This document shows positions 25,550 through 32,718 of a DNA stretch of 64,000 bases, piece after piece. Under the pieces are notes generated by a model. The model was not told where the DNA came from and did no database searches. It saw nothing but the letters and a program-made list of their open reading frames with translations. The translations under genes and the position numbers were made by a program. Source of the stretch: JAAXHB01 sp965214945. Its GTDB lineage: Bacteria > Actinomycetota > Acidimicrobiia > Acidimicrobiales > Aldehydirespiratoraceae. Location of the stretch: the NCBI GenBank assembly GCA_965214945.1, contig OZ244029.1:744001-808000 (forward strand), written 5' to 3'. Within the stretch, counting starts at the first letter, position 1; each line of letters opens with the position of its first letter.

Positions 25550-26535
25550 GACGACGCCCCTGACAGGTTGATCACGTTGCGCAGGGGCTTGCCGGTGCGG
25601 TATCTGCGCAGGTTGGTTGCGAACAGCTCACACAGCTCGTCGGCGTAGTCCCACGTGTAGCCGGCCATGTGAGGCGTCACGATCACGTTGGACATGCCCC
25701 ACAGGGGGCTCTCTTCCGGCAGCGGCTCCAGCGTGAACACGTCGAGGCCCGCCCCGGCCAGCCGCCCGTCCTGCAGCCGCTCGAGCAGGGCCGCCTCATC
25801 GACGGACGCCCCTCGGCCGACGTTGTAGAAGTACGAGCCCGGCCTCATGGCTGAGATCACCTGGCGGCTGATCAGCTGATCGGTGGACGCTCCGCCGGGC
25901 AGAGCGGCCACCACGTGATCGGCGAGGGCGACCGCGGCGCACAGCTCCTCGGGCCCGTAGACCCGGACGACCGCGGGGCTGGGCCGATCCGGATGCCGTC
26001 GAACGCCCACCGCGTTCATGCCCAGAGCCGAGGCCCGCCTGACGATTGCCGACCCAAGGCTGCCCAGGCCGACGATGCAGACGGTGGTGCCCGCGAGCCG
26101 GTCGTGCCCGCGGAGCTGCTGCCAGCGGCGGTGTCGCATGGCGCCGATGTACTCGGGCAGGCGGCGGGCCAGCGCCATCATCATGGCGACGCAATGCTCG
26201 GCCACGCCCTCCGAATAGACGCCGGCCGCGTTGCACGCCACGAGATCGCCCTTGGCCGCCCGCTCCGCCAGTTGAGGGGTCACGTATTCCTCGTAGCCGG
26301 CGCTGGGCAGCATCAGCAGGCTGACCCCGCTGTCCGCCAGGCACTCGGGCTCGGGCCAGCCGATCATGACTTCGGCATCGGCCAGCGCGCCCCGGTACTC
26401 GTCCGCGGAAGCGTCCTGGCCGAGGCGGTCAAAGCTCGCCCATCCGGAAACGGCGGCCGACAGTGCCCGGATATGTTCGTCGCTGAAGGCGTCTACGGCA
26501 ATGAGCAGCTTTCGTTCAGACGATGGTCGGGACAA
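25546..26535 (-). CDS. D-isomer-specific 2-hydroxyacid dehydrogenase
   Basis: 329 residues. NAD(P)-binding motif is VGLGSLGSAIVRRASALG. The catalytic triad of the family is visible as Arg in VGRGASVDEAAL region upstream helix, Glu in TLEPLPEESPLWG and His in VIVTPHMAG. These enzymes interconvert 2-oxo acids and D-2-hydroxy acids using NADH or NADPH. It is co-transcribed with the enolase-superfamily gene (four-base overlap) and with the BNR protein upstream on the same strand, so it may handle the oxo acid released by the dehydratase. Substrate unknown. Confidence 0.82.
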   Translation of the reverse strand: MSRPSSERKLLIAVDAFSDEHIRALSAAVSGWASFDRLGQDASADEYRGALADAEVMIGWPEPECLADSGVSLLMLPSAGYEEYVTPQLAERAAKGDLVACNAAGVYSEGVAEHCVAMMMALARRLPEYIGAMRHRRWQQLRGHDRLAGTTVCIVGLGSLGSAIVRRASALGMNAVGVRRHPDRPSPAVVRVYGPEELCAAVALADHVVAALPGGASTDQLISRQVISAMRPGSYFYNVGRGASVDEAALLERLQDGRLAGAGLDVFTLEPLPEESPLWGMSNVIVTPHMAGYTWDYADELCELFATNLRRYRTGKPLRNVINLSGASS

Positions 26536-26655
26536 CGAACTCAGTCAAGCTCAGATCTCAGTCACGCCCGTCATGCCCGCAACAACCGACAATCCGCTCC
26601 ACCCTTCAACTCACGCGCCACCCTTGAACGCAATCGAGCCGGTTGGGCCGCAGGT

Positions 26656-27810
26656 TCAGTCGAGTCGGAAGCGGGAGCTGCGCATGTACTGGATGGGCTC
26701 GTCGTCGTCGGTGTACTCGTGGTAGGCGGTCACGATCACACCGTCGTCGAGCTGCACGACCGTCGGGTAGCCGATGTGCCAGTACTGCGGGTGCTGCTGG
26801 CGCGTGGGCGTGTGGCATTCGGTGATGACGAACTGATCGTCGGGATCCCAGTTGATCCCGTCCTCAGAAGTGCAGCCCCGGATTCCCATGGGCTGGGCCC
26901 TGTAGCTGTACACGGACAGCACCCGCCCGTCCTGAAGCTGGATCAGGTCGGCGGGATAGCCGAACAGTCGAGTCCGCTGGGGCGGGGCCCATGTCACGCC
27001 GTCGTCCTCAGAGTGCGTCACCCACTGGTAGTCGTAGCGGGACGGGCGGAACAGAACCCGGATCATCGACACCAGCCGGCCGTTGGACATGCGGGTCAGC
27101 GAGGGCTCCTGGAAGTTCATGATGGAGGCCGGGTCGTAGGCCATCGTCCCCCAGTGATCCCAGCTGTCCCCGCCGTCGTCTGAACGCAGCACGAAGCAGC
27201 GCGACGTCTCCCGCGACAGCCCGCCGCCGCTTTCGTAGCCGTCGGTGCTGAGCGTGCCCTCCAACGGCATCAGCAGCCCGCCGTCGGGCAGCTCCACCAC
27301 ATGGCCCGACCCGGTGCCGCCGGCCAGGTAGTGAGCGGAGCCCGAGTCGGCGATCGGATAGGTGTTCACCGGGACAGGCCCGTGCCAGGTGCGCCCGTCG
27401 TCGGTGGACTTGAACACCGCGTACCCGGTCTGGCGCTTCTTGGTCTCGTGACGGCTGTACATGGCCTGCTCGTCGATACGGTTGGCGATCGCCGTCGAAG
27501 AGGCGATGAAGCCGCAGATGCGGGTGTGCATGATGAGCGTGCCGTCGCTGACCTGGGCGAACGCGCAGTCCCAGTTGCCGGTGTGGTCGGTGTAGGGCTC
27601 CACCACGACCCTCGTCTCAGGGTCCCAGCTCTTGCCGCCGTCGAGGGATCGCACCACGCACGACCGCCCGCTGTCGGCGTGCATTTTGCCGCGCTCCTCG
27701 TTGTAGCCCAAGAGCAGCTCGCCGTTGAGCAGCTTGACGAGGCTCCCCTGGTTGCAGCAGCGCTCGGGATCGATGTATGCATCGACCACTTCCGCATCGA
27801 CTTTGCGCAC
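26656..27810 (-). CDS. BNR/Asp-box repeat sialidase-like protein (cytoplasmic)
   Basis: 384 residues from GTG 27810, preceded by GGGAGGA. Five Asp-box motifs of the S-x-D-x-G-x-(S/T)-W type are seen: SLDGGKSWD, STDDGRTWHG, SDDGGDSWDHW, SEDDGVTWAPP and SEDGINWDP, marking a six-bladed propeller as in exo-alpha-sialidases. No signal peptide is visible, so the protein should be cytoplasmic and may act on an imported glycoside or be a non-sialidase member of the fold. It lies upstream of the 2-hydroxyacid dehydrogenase and dehydratase on the same strand, supporting a sugar-acid degradation cassette. Confidence 0.78.
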   Translation of the reverse strand: MRKVDAEVVDAYIDPERCCNQGSLVKLLNGELLLGYNEERGKMHADSGRSCVVRSLDGGKSWDPETRVVVEPYTDHTGNWDCAFAQVSDGTLIMHTRICGFIASSTAIANRIDEQAMYSRHETKKRQTGYAVFKSTDDGRTWHGPVPVNTYPIADSGSAHYLAGGTGSGHVVELPDGGLLMPLEGTLSTDGYESGGGLSRETSRCFVLRSDDGGDSWDHWGTMAYDPASIMNFQEPSLTRMSNGRLVSMIRVLFRPSRYDYQWVTHSEDDGVTWAPPQRTRLFGYPADLIQLQDGRVLSVYSYRAQPMGIRGCTSEDGINWDPDDQFVITECHTPTRQQHPQYWHIGYPTVVQLDDGVIVTAYHEYTDDDEPIQYMRSSRFRLD

Positions 27811-28108
27811 CTTGTTGTCCTCCCTAGAACTGTTCGCTTGTCGTCGCCCCCGCGCTTGGCCCTCTAGGACGATCCGACGTCCTCAGAATGCCGAACGCGA
27901 GTGGCGCCACAGTACGCGTTGCCTTGGGCGCAGAACAACATCAGGGCTCCGCAAGCCGAAGGCCGGGGCCAAGATTGGCGCCTGTCGCGGGTCAACTCGA
28001 TACGCCGCTCGGGGTTGATACACCTTGGCGGATGGTGATCCGGTCGGGTCTCATGCGACATCTGATCGACTTCGGCCCGCGTCTGCTCCGGCACACCCAA
28101 CCGGGCCG
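27811..28108. other. Intergenic region, nothing recognised
   Basis: About 300 bp between the BNR gene start and the broken amidohydrolase, holding the leader of the BNR gene. Short frames on both strands have no recognisable content. Confidence 0.4.
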
Positions 28109-28587
28109 CTAGGCGTGACAACCGGCGCGGAGGGGAATGGAGGCGCGGGCGGCGACGGCGGCTTGCTGCGTTTCGGCTTCGGATCGGATGGCGGCTTCGT
28201 CGCCGGTGAGCAGGTAGCCGCCGGCCACAACCACGCGACCGTCGACCACCACAGTGTCGACGTCGTCGTTGCGATGGGCGAGGCGCCCAGCGACCGCCGG
28301 TCGTGTGCCTGCTCCAGGGGCCAGATCCGCCTACGCAGCCACTCGATCACGTCCATGTCGTCGGCGAGACCCCGGAACAGGGTCTGGCAGAGATGCACGT
28401 GGGCCTGCACGAGGCCCGGAATGACCATGCAGCCGGCCGCATCCACGGTCGTCTCGGCCGACACGCGGCCCAGCCCTGATGAGCCCGCCGCCGCGATGCG
28501 CCCGTCCTCCACAACTACGTCGCCGACGAACGCCTCTGCGGCACCGCCGGGAACGACGCCGCCGCCTCTGACTACCAATTCGGCCAT
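28109..28587 (-). pseudogene. Amidohydrolase (cytosine/S-adenosylhomocysteine deaminase type), middle deleted
   Basis: From ATG 28587 the frame encodes a normal amidohydrolase start through the first metal motif (VIPGLVQAHVHLCQTLFRGL) and EWLRRRIWPLEQAHD. It then jumps, out of frame, to the family's C-terminal end (DDVDTVVVDGRVVVAGGYLL, then GDEAAIRSEAE) ending with TAG at 28109. About 300 residues with the remaining metal ligands are missing. A clear internal-deletion pseudogene. Confidence 0.8.
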
Positions 28588-28871
28588 CGCCCGCCACCGT
28601 AACTGTCACAACTGACCAGCCCCCGCCATCCTCGCGGGCGTTGTAGTCCTGGCACTCTGGGGCGCATGCCTTGTGGGTGGACGACCGCGTGTGGGCCGCG
28701 CCTCTCCAGCTCTGCGGGGGTGGCACGAACACCGCGTCCGTCGGGGAAGCGTCAAGCGCTCCGCCGCCGACTATGTGTGACGGCCGGAGGCGTTGTTTCC
28801 GGGTGGATCGGGCGGGGCCGCGAAGAGGGCAGACGGTGGTGCAGGCGGCCGGAGGCCCGTGAGAAGGCGAG
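28588..28871. other. Intergenic region, nothing recognised
   Basis: No supportable gene or site in this ~280-bp stretch between the amidohydrolase relic and the end of the phosphorylase gene. Confidence 0.35.
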
Positions 28872-29774
28872 TCACGAAGAGACTAAGCGGGACAGGTCGG
28901 CGGCGGCGGTCATGGCCAGCTCCAGCATTCGGTTCTGGCCGGCGGCGTACTCGTCGAGCATCTGGCCCTGGTAGGTGGCCTCGCCGGTGAGCAGGTTGGT
29001 GCCGGCGCACAGCACCGAGCCGGCCTCGCATCCCAGGGTGGCGGCCACGGTGAACAGGCAGGAGGTCTCCATCTCGAAGGCCAGCACGCCCAGGCGCTTC
29101 CACCGGGCGATGATCTCAGCGTCTCGCTCGCCTGTGTAGAAGCTGTCGGTGGAGCGGCTCAGGCCCACCTCAACTGGCGTGCCGCAGCGCTCGGCGGCTT
29201 TGACGAGCGCTGCTACCACCCGGTGCGATGCAACGGGCGGGAAGTTCGCCGGCGCATAAGCGCGGCTCGTGCCCTCGTCGCTGACGGCGCCGGTGGCCAC
29301 GGCGATGCCTCCCACGGGCAGCCTTGGCGACAGCGCGGCGCAGCTGCCCACCCGGATCAGGCACGAAGTCCCACAGGCGGCCAGTTCCTCGGCGGCTATC
29401 GCCATCGACGGCGATCCCACGCCGCTGGTGGCGACGGTGAGCCGGGCGCCGTCGAAGAGTCCTGTGAACACTCCGTAGCCGCGGCGGTCGCCCACGCGCT
29501 GGGCGCCGTCGAGCCGCTCAGCCATCAGCTCCACTCGCTCCGGGCTGCCAGACAGCAGCGCCACTCGGGTCACGTCGCCGGAGCGGACCCCCAGATGCGG
29601 GAACGAGCCGTCCGGCAGGCGCAGGTAGCGCTCGGTCACCCACCCGGCGGGGTCTTCGCCAGCGCCTGCCGCCGTCGCATCGCCGGCTTCACCCTCGCCC
29701 CCCGTCATTCCCGCTTTCGCGGGAATGACGGGGGGCGAGGGGAGAATGACGGGGGAGGACGTGTCCTTGGTCAT
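28872..29774 (-). CDS. Nucleoside phosphorylase (uridine/purine phosphorylase family)
   Basis: 300 residues from ATG 29774, preceded by AGAGGAG and overlapping the upstream stop by ATGA. The core (~residues 47-300) has the PNP/UDP-I fold features: VALLSGSPERVELMAERL, GVGSPSMAIAAEELAACG for phosphate/ribose contacts, CLIRVGSCAALSP, and LGVLAFEMETSCLF with the Met-Glu ribose ligand. It cleaves nucleosides with phosphate to base and ribose-1-phosphate. Residues ~8-40 are unusual: they are the translation of a palindromic DNA repeat (29703-29732), giving VIPAKAG. A shorter start at GTG 29639 would avoid it, but the ribosome site favours 29774. Confidence 0.82.
   Translation of the reverse strand: MTKDTSSPVILPSPPVIPAKAGMTGGEGEAGDATAAGAGEDPAGWVTERYLRLPDGSFPHLGVRSGDVTRVALLSGSPERVELMAERLDGAQRVGDRRGYGVFTGLFDGARLTVATSGVGSPSMAIAAEELAACGTSCLIRVGSCAALSPRLPVGGIAVATGAVSDEGTSRAYAPANFPPVASHRVVAALVKAAERCGTPVEVGLSRSTDSFYTGERDAEIIARWKRLGVLAFEMETSCLFTVAATLGCEAGSVLCAGTNLLTGEATYQGQMLDEYAAGQNRMLELAMTAAADLSRLVSS
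29703..29732. repeat. Dispersed palindromic repeat, copy 3, inside the phosphorylase 5' end
   Basis: GTCATTCCCGCTTTCGCGGG palindrome continuing AATGAC; a half copy (GAATGACGGGGG) follows at ~29743-29755. It is translated as VIPAKAG in the phosphorylase N-terminus. Confidence 0.8.
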
Positions 29775-30660
29775 GATGGGCTCCTCTGGTGCTTGGCGAG
29801 TACCTGGTTGAGAACTCCCGCCTTGGCCAGTAGGTGACGGGCCTCCCGCGGCACGAGTTGGGCAATCTCGGCGAGATCCAGCGTGGTCAACGCGCTGTCG
29901 TCGAGCAGTTCGACCACTCGTGCTGCGCCGTTGCCGAGCTTCATGTTGGACGTGGGGCAGTGGGCCAGGCCGAGGCCGGTCTCGGCGACAAGCCGGATGT
30001 CGTCGTCGCTTAGCTCCACGCAGTGGGCGGCCACCGCGTCGGGGCCGAGTCCGATCAGCCTGTGCAGCCAGGCCGCAGGGGTCAGCCCGCCGCTCAGCTC
30101 GGCCACGATCTCGGTCTCGCCGGCCGACTCGGCCAGATGGGTGTGGATGCCGACGCTGAGCTCGTCGGCCCGCTCGCGCATGGCGACGAAGGTCGTCGCC
30201 GACACCGTGTAAAGCGAATGGGGCCCGAACCAGGCGCGCACGCGGGGATGGCGCCCGTGCCAGGCGTCGATGAACGCTTCGCTGGTCTCGAGCGTCTCGC
30301 CCGCCCCCGCGGGCGTTTCAACCGTCAGGGGGCTGATAGTCGCCCGCAGGCCCGACTGCACTGCCACCGCCGCGGCCTCGCCGGGGAAGCGGAAGATGTC
30401 GATGAAGCAGGTTGTGCCGTTGGCGATCATCTCCGCCTGGCACAGCAGCGCTCCGGCCCGCTGGTGGCGGGGCTCGTAGGCCATGTCCTTGGGGAAGGCA
30501 AAATCCTCGAGCCAGGTGAAGAAATCCTCGAGCCAGGTGAAGAAGGACATGTCCTCGAACACGCCCTGCTCCAGCAGCTCGTGGGTGTGGGCGTTGACAA
30601 ACCCGGGGATCACCGCGCAGCCCGAGGCGTCGATCACCCGCCCCGGCGCCGATCCGCGTT
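29771..30660 (-). pseudogene. 5'-truncated amidohydrolase (MtaD-like) missing its metal-ligand Asp
   Basis: Sequence from ~30640 down encodes GCAVIPGFVNAHTHELLEQG (first metal motif), GIHTHLAESAGE, VAAHCVELSDDDIRL and LAHCPTSNMKLGNG, as in 5'-methylthioadenosine/atrazine-type hydrolases. The N-terminal ~45 residues are gone: upstream DNA is a foreign gene fragment (30667-30825). After VVELLDD the conserved GTDG metal-ligand segment and C-terminal sandwich are replaced by a short unrelated tail. A 21-bp in-frame tandem duplication gives FFTWLED twice. The open frame runs on upstream to 30790, but that part is antisense of the inserted fragment. Probably inactive, though still coupled to the phosphorylase by ATGA. 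Confidence 0.72.
30501..30542. repeat. Perfect 21-bp tandem duplication (in frame)
   Basis: Two copies of AAATCCTCGAGCCAGGTGAA(G) at 30501-30521 and 30522-30542, adding seven residues to the amidohydrolase relic. Confidence 0.9.
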
Positions 30661-30969
30661 CGGACGGCACCGACCGTCGAAGGACGGCTCCGATCGGCGT
30701 TGGATCTTGTGGCACCGCTCGAGACCGGGGCGCCTGGTGCTGCCGTAGCGGGCGGCTGGGCTGCAATCGAGGCGGTCCTGGCTCGACCAAATGCTTGAAA
30801 CGTCCAAGCTGCGGCCGATGGGACCGTGATCGCCAAGGGAGGCTCGCTGCCTTCCCTCGGTCCTGTCTCTGAGCGCATCACGGATGAACTGGGAAAGGGT
30901 CACACTCTCGGCGGCAGCTGCCGTCTGCAGGCGATCAAGCTCGGCTTCCGGGATTCGGAACGACATCAC
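30634..30969 (-). CDS. Ribbon-helix-helix (CopG-type) protein with a chimeric tail
   Basis: Residues 2-42 (MSFRIPEAELDRLQTAAAAE, then SVTLSQFIRDALRDR) form a standard ribbon-helix-helix DNA-binding domain as in antitoxins and plasmid repressors. After ~residue 45 the frame runs into the antisense strand of the inserted HEPN-gene fragment, so the remaining ~65 residues are not native. The GGAGG lies very close to the GTG/ATG start. No toxin gene is adjacent. Could still act as a small DNA-binding protein. Confidence 0.55.
   Translation of the reverse strand: MMSFRIPEAELDRLQTAAAAESVTLSQFIRDALRDRTEGRQRASLGDHGPIGRSLDVSSIWSSQDRLDCSPAARYGSTRRPGLERCHKIQRRSEPSFDGRCRPNADRRRGG
30667..30825 (+). pseudogene. 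Fragment of the HEPN-motif gene found intact at 57.9-59.5 kb
   Basis: The plus strand encodes VEGRLRSALDLVAPLETGAP, then AVAGGWAAIEAVLARPNA, a stop codon, and NVQAAAD. This matches the central part of the 532-residue protein at 57934-59532 with few changes. The fragment has no start or end of its own and lies between a truncated amidohydrolase and an RHH gene. Confidence 0.85.
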
Positions 30970-31089
30970 CTCCGCTGGCGATGGCCTGACCTTGAGCCCG
31001 CGGGAGCGTCATCCCATTCATCGGGATCGTTCTTGCTCGTGGAGGGCCCTCCACGTCAGCGTCTGCCGCCGTCGCCGCTTCGCACGTCC

Positions 31090-31260
31090 TCAGCGCTCGC
31101 GTCGGACGCCCTTGAACGGGCCACCGGACTTCTTCATCTGCACGAATCGGCCTGACGACGTGTAGCGCTTCGTCCACTGGCCCGTCTTCGGGTTCTTGAG
31201 TTGGCTGCGGTTGGTGACAGCTCCAATCCGTCCGCTGCCCTTGGCTCCGTTCTTGGCCAT
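31090..31260 (-). CDS. Small basic conserved protein (56 residues)
   Basis: Starts at ATG 31260 behind a strong GAGGAGGG ribosome site. The sequence begins MAKNGAKGSGRIGAVTNRSQ, contains NPKTGQWTKRYTSSGRF and ends PFKGVRRER. I recognise this as a type of short Lys/Arg/Gly-rich protein found in many bacteria and some phages, often annotated only as hypothetical; its role is not known to me. It lies just upstream of the RHH gene on the same strand. Confidence 0.7.
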   Translation of the reverse strand: MAKNGAKGSGRIGAVTNRSQLKNPKTGQWTKRYTSSGRFVQMKKSGGPFKGVRRER

Positions 31261-31545
31261 AGACCCTCCTCGTTCTTCTCAGTCTAGCCGGGATTCCGGC
31301 GGTGGCCGGATCGCCTTCGTGGCGAGGATTCGTCAAAGGTTGACAGGTCGCAGCGTGCCGCTAGGGTGCGGAACACAACGCCCCGTGCGCTTCGTCGTAC
31401 GGGACCCGGGGCCCCTCCTAGCGGGGGGCCTCTGTATTTCCCCTCTGTATTTCCAGGCAGCCGGGCGGGGTGCTGCGGCGGGGTGGGGGGTGGGTCAGGC
31501 GTAGCCGGGAGGCGGAACGTAGCCGCCGAGTTCGCGTTCCGTGAA
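31261..31545. other. Intergenic region with a GC-rich inverted repeat
   Basis: Contains GGGGCCCCTCCTAGCGGGGG (around 31408-31428), a possible small hairpin, and a 12-13-bp duplication (CTCTGTATTTCC twice, ~31430-31456). No gene. Confidence 0.35.
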
Positions 31546-31710
31546 CTAGGCGAAGGCGATCGACTCCAGGTCGCGGGCGTGACCGGCCACGATCTGCTGC
31601 CCGCAAGGCAGCCCGGAGCGGGTAAGCCCGGCCGGGGCGACGGTGCCGGGCAGCAGCACGCCGCAAGGGTACCTGGCCCAGAACAGCTGGTCCATGGTGG
31701 ACTGATCGTG
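31546..31710 (-). pseudogene. C-terminal fragment of an amidase-signature enzyme
   Basis: The minus strand reads QLFWARYPCGVLLPGTVAPA, then GLTRSGLPCGQQIVAGHARD and LESIAFA, ending with TAG at 31546. This is the 'P.G.t..GLP.G.Q..' end of amidases. The catalytic Ser-Ser-Lys region is absent, and upstream is an unrelated UPF0182-like fragment. Confidence 0.65.
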
Positions 31711-31734
31711 ATCGTTCACGGTGATCGTGCCTCG

Positions 31735-32033
31735 CCGGTGGTGGCATTGGCCCGGGCCATCGTCAGGCCGTAGCCGTGGGTGAGGTGTACGTGCTTACGC
31801 TTCCAGGCGAGATCGGCCAGGCTGAGCTAGCGCACCCCGAGCACTACCTGGGTGAGCAGGCTGTCCACGAGATAGCGGTCGGTGTCGAGTGAGACGTCCT
31901 TGGTGGCTCGCCCCACCGGGCTGCCGTGGAAGCGGTAGAACTCGCGCTGGGCCTGGAAGCGCTCGAACGTGGGATGGGTGACAACCGGGTCGAGCACCCG
32001 GGTCCGCCACATGAAGCGCGCTTGACCGCTCAT
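31735..32033 (-). pseudogene. UPF0182-type membrane protein fragment
   Basis: Encodes TRVLDPVVTHPTFERFQAQR, then DVSLDTDRYLVD and QVVLGVR, a TAG, and in the same frame LSLADLAWKRKHVHLTHGYG. The 'DRY..dg....v.l.vRel.L..L.w...H..hTHGYG' pattern matches the UPF0182 (COG1615) family of large actinobacterial membrane proteins as I remember it. Only ~95 codons remain. The 5' end coincides with a ~70-bp repeat also present at the start of the J-like gene at 37.8 kb. Confidence 0.5.
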
Positions 32034-32066
32034 CGAAACCCGCCGTCAAAGGTGCCAGTTAGAACC
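31996..32066. repeat. ~70-bp direct repeat, left copy
   Basis: Shares ACCCGGGTCCGCCACA, AAGCGCGC, CGCTCATCGAAACCCGCCG and CAGTTAGAACC, in order and spacing (one small indel), with 37769-37838. The two copies bracket the Hsp70 module. Confidence 0.75.
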
Positions 32067-32709
32067 TTCCGGGTGTCCCCAGCGGAGCGAAAGTTTCGGC
32101 ACTGTTTACGCCGGGAATGTCCACAGGGTTGCCAACAAATTCCTGTCGGATCACCAGCGTATTGCCTGCCATATCGCCCACCCGGCGATGACCCTTCGAC
32201 GCCAATGCACAGATTAGGCCGACCGGGCCAAAGAGGTCGACGATCCAGAGCAGCCACCGAAGAAAGTGGGCACCCCCGCTTGCGTGCTCGAACGTGTGCT
32301 TGTCCACCACTCGCAGGCCCATCGCCCTCTTGCCTGGAGTCCCGCCGAACGGCGTGGGCAGCACCGCGAAGTAGGCAATCGAGATAGCCGCCCACACGAG
32401 ATAATATACAGTCGCCACCCAGTTGGAAGGTTCGTCGCTACCATTGCCCAACACGCCGAAATGCACGATAAACGCAACAAAAAACAGGAAGATGCCGACG
32501 CCCGCTGTAATCAACCAGTCGATCAAGATAGCTACTATACGTTTGCTTACGACCTTGGTAGGGTCGCTTATCGTCTGTGACTGAGTCTCCCGCCGGTAAG
32601 TCGCCTCGACATTGGGAGGCTTCTGCTCCTGGGCCACTTCTATACGATGCTCGTCGCGCCCGCCAAAACTTCGGGCTGACCAGCTGGACGGGCGTGTGGG
32701 ATTTGACAT
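32059..32709 (-). CDS. RDD-family membrane protein
   Basis: 216 residues. The N-terminal ~50 are hydrophilic and cytoplasmic. The RDD domain starts with KRIVAILIDWLITAGVGIFL (Arg/Asp in the first helix), has a second helix NWVATVYYLVWAAISIAYFA, then GGTPGKRAMGLRVVD, and a third hydrophobic segment ending with GHRRVGDMAGNTLVI. RDD proteins are small integral membrane proteins of poorly known role (ion/H+ antiport shown for a few). It is the last gene of the Hsp70 module, 9 bp after the Hsp70 stop, so it is probably the membrane element of that system. Confidence 0.78.
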   Translation of the reverse strand: MSNPTRPSSWSARSFGGRDEHRIEVAQEQKPPNVEATYRRETQSQTISDPTKVVSKRIVAILIDWLITAGVGIFLFFVAFIVHFGVLGNGSDEPSNWVATVYYLVWAAISIAYFAVLPTPFGGTPGKRAMGLRVVDKHTFEHASGGAHFLRWLLWIVDLFGPVGLICALASKGHRRVGDMAGNTLVIRQEFVGNPVDIPGVNSAETFAPLGTPGRF

Positions 32710-32718
32710 GATCTAACC

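Noticed and set aside
24515..25648. 377-codon plus-strand frame opposite the enolase-superfamily gene
   Set aside because: Composition of an antisense frame; the minus strand carries catalytic motifs and an operon overlap.
30670..30790. N-terminal extension of the amidohydrolase (MVEPGPPRLQPSRPL...)
   Set aside because: It is the antisense translation of an inserted fragment of the HEPN-motif gene, not a native domain.
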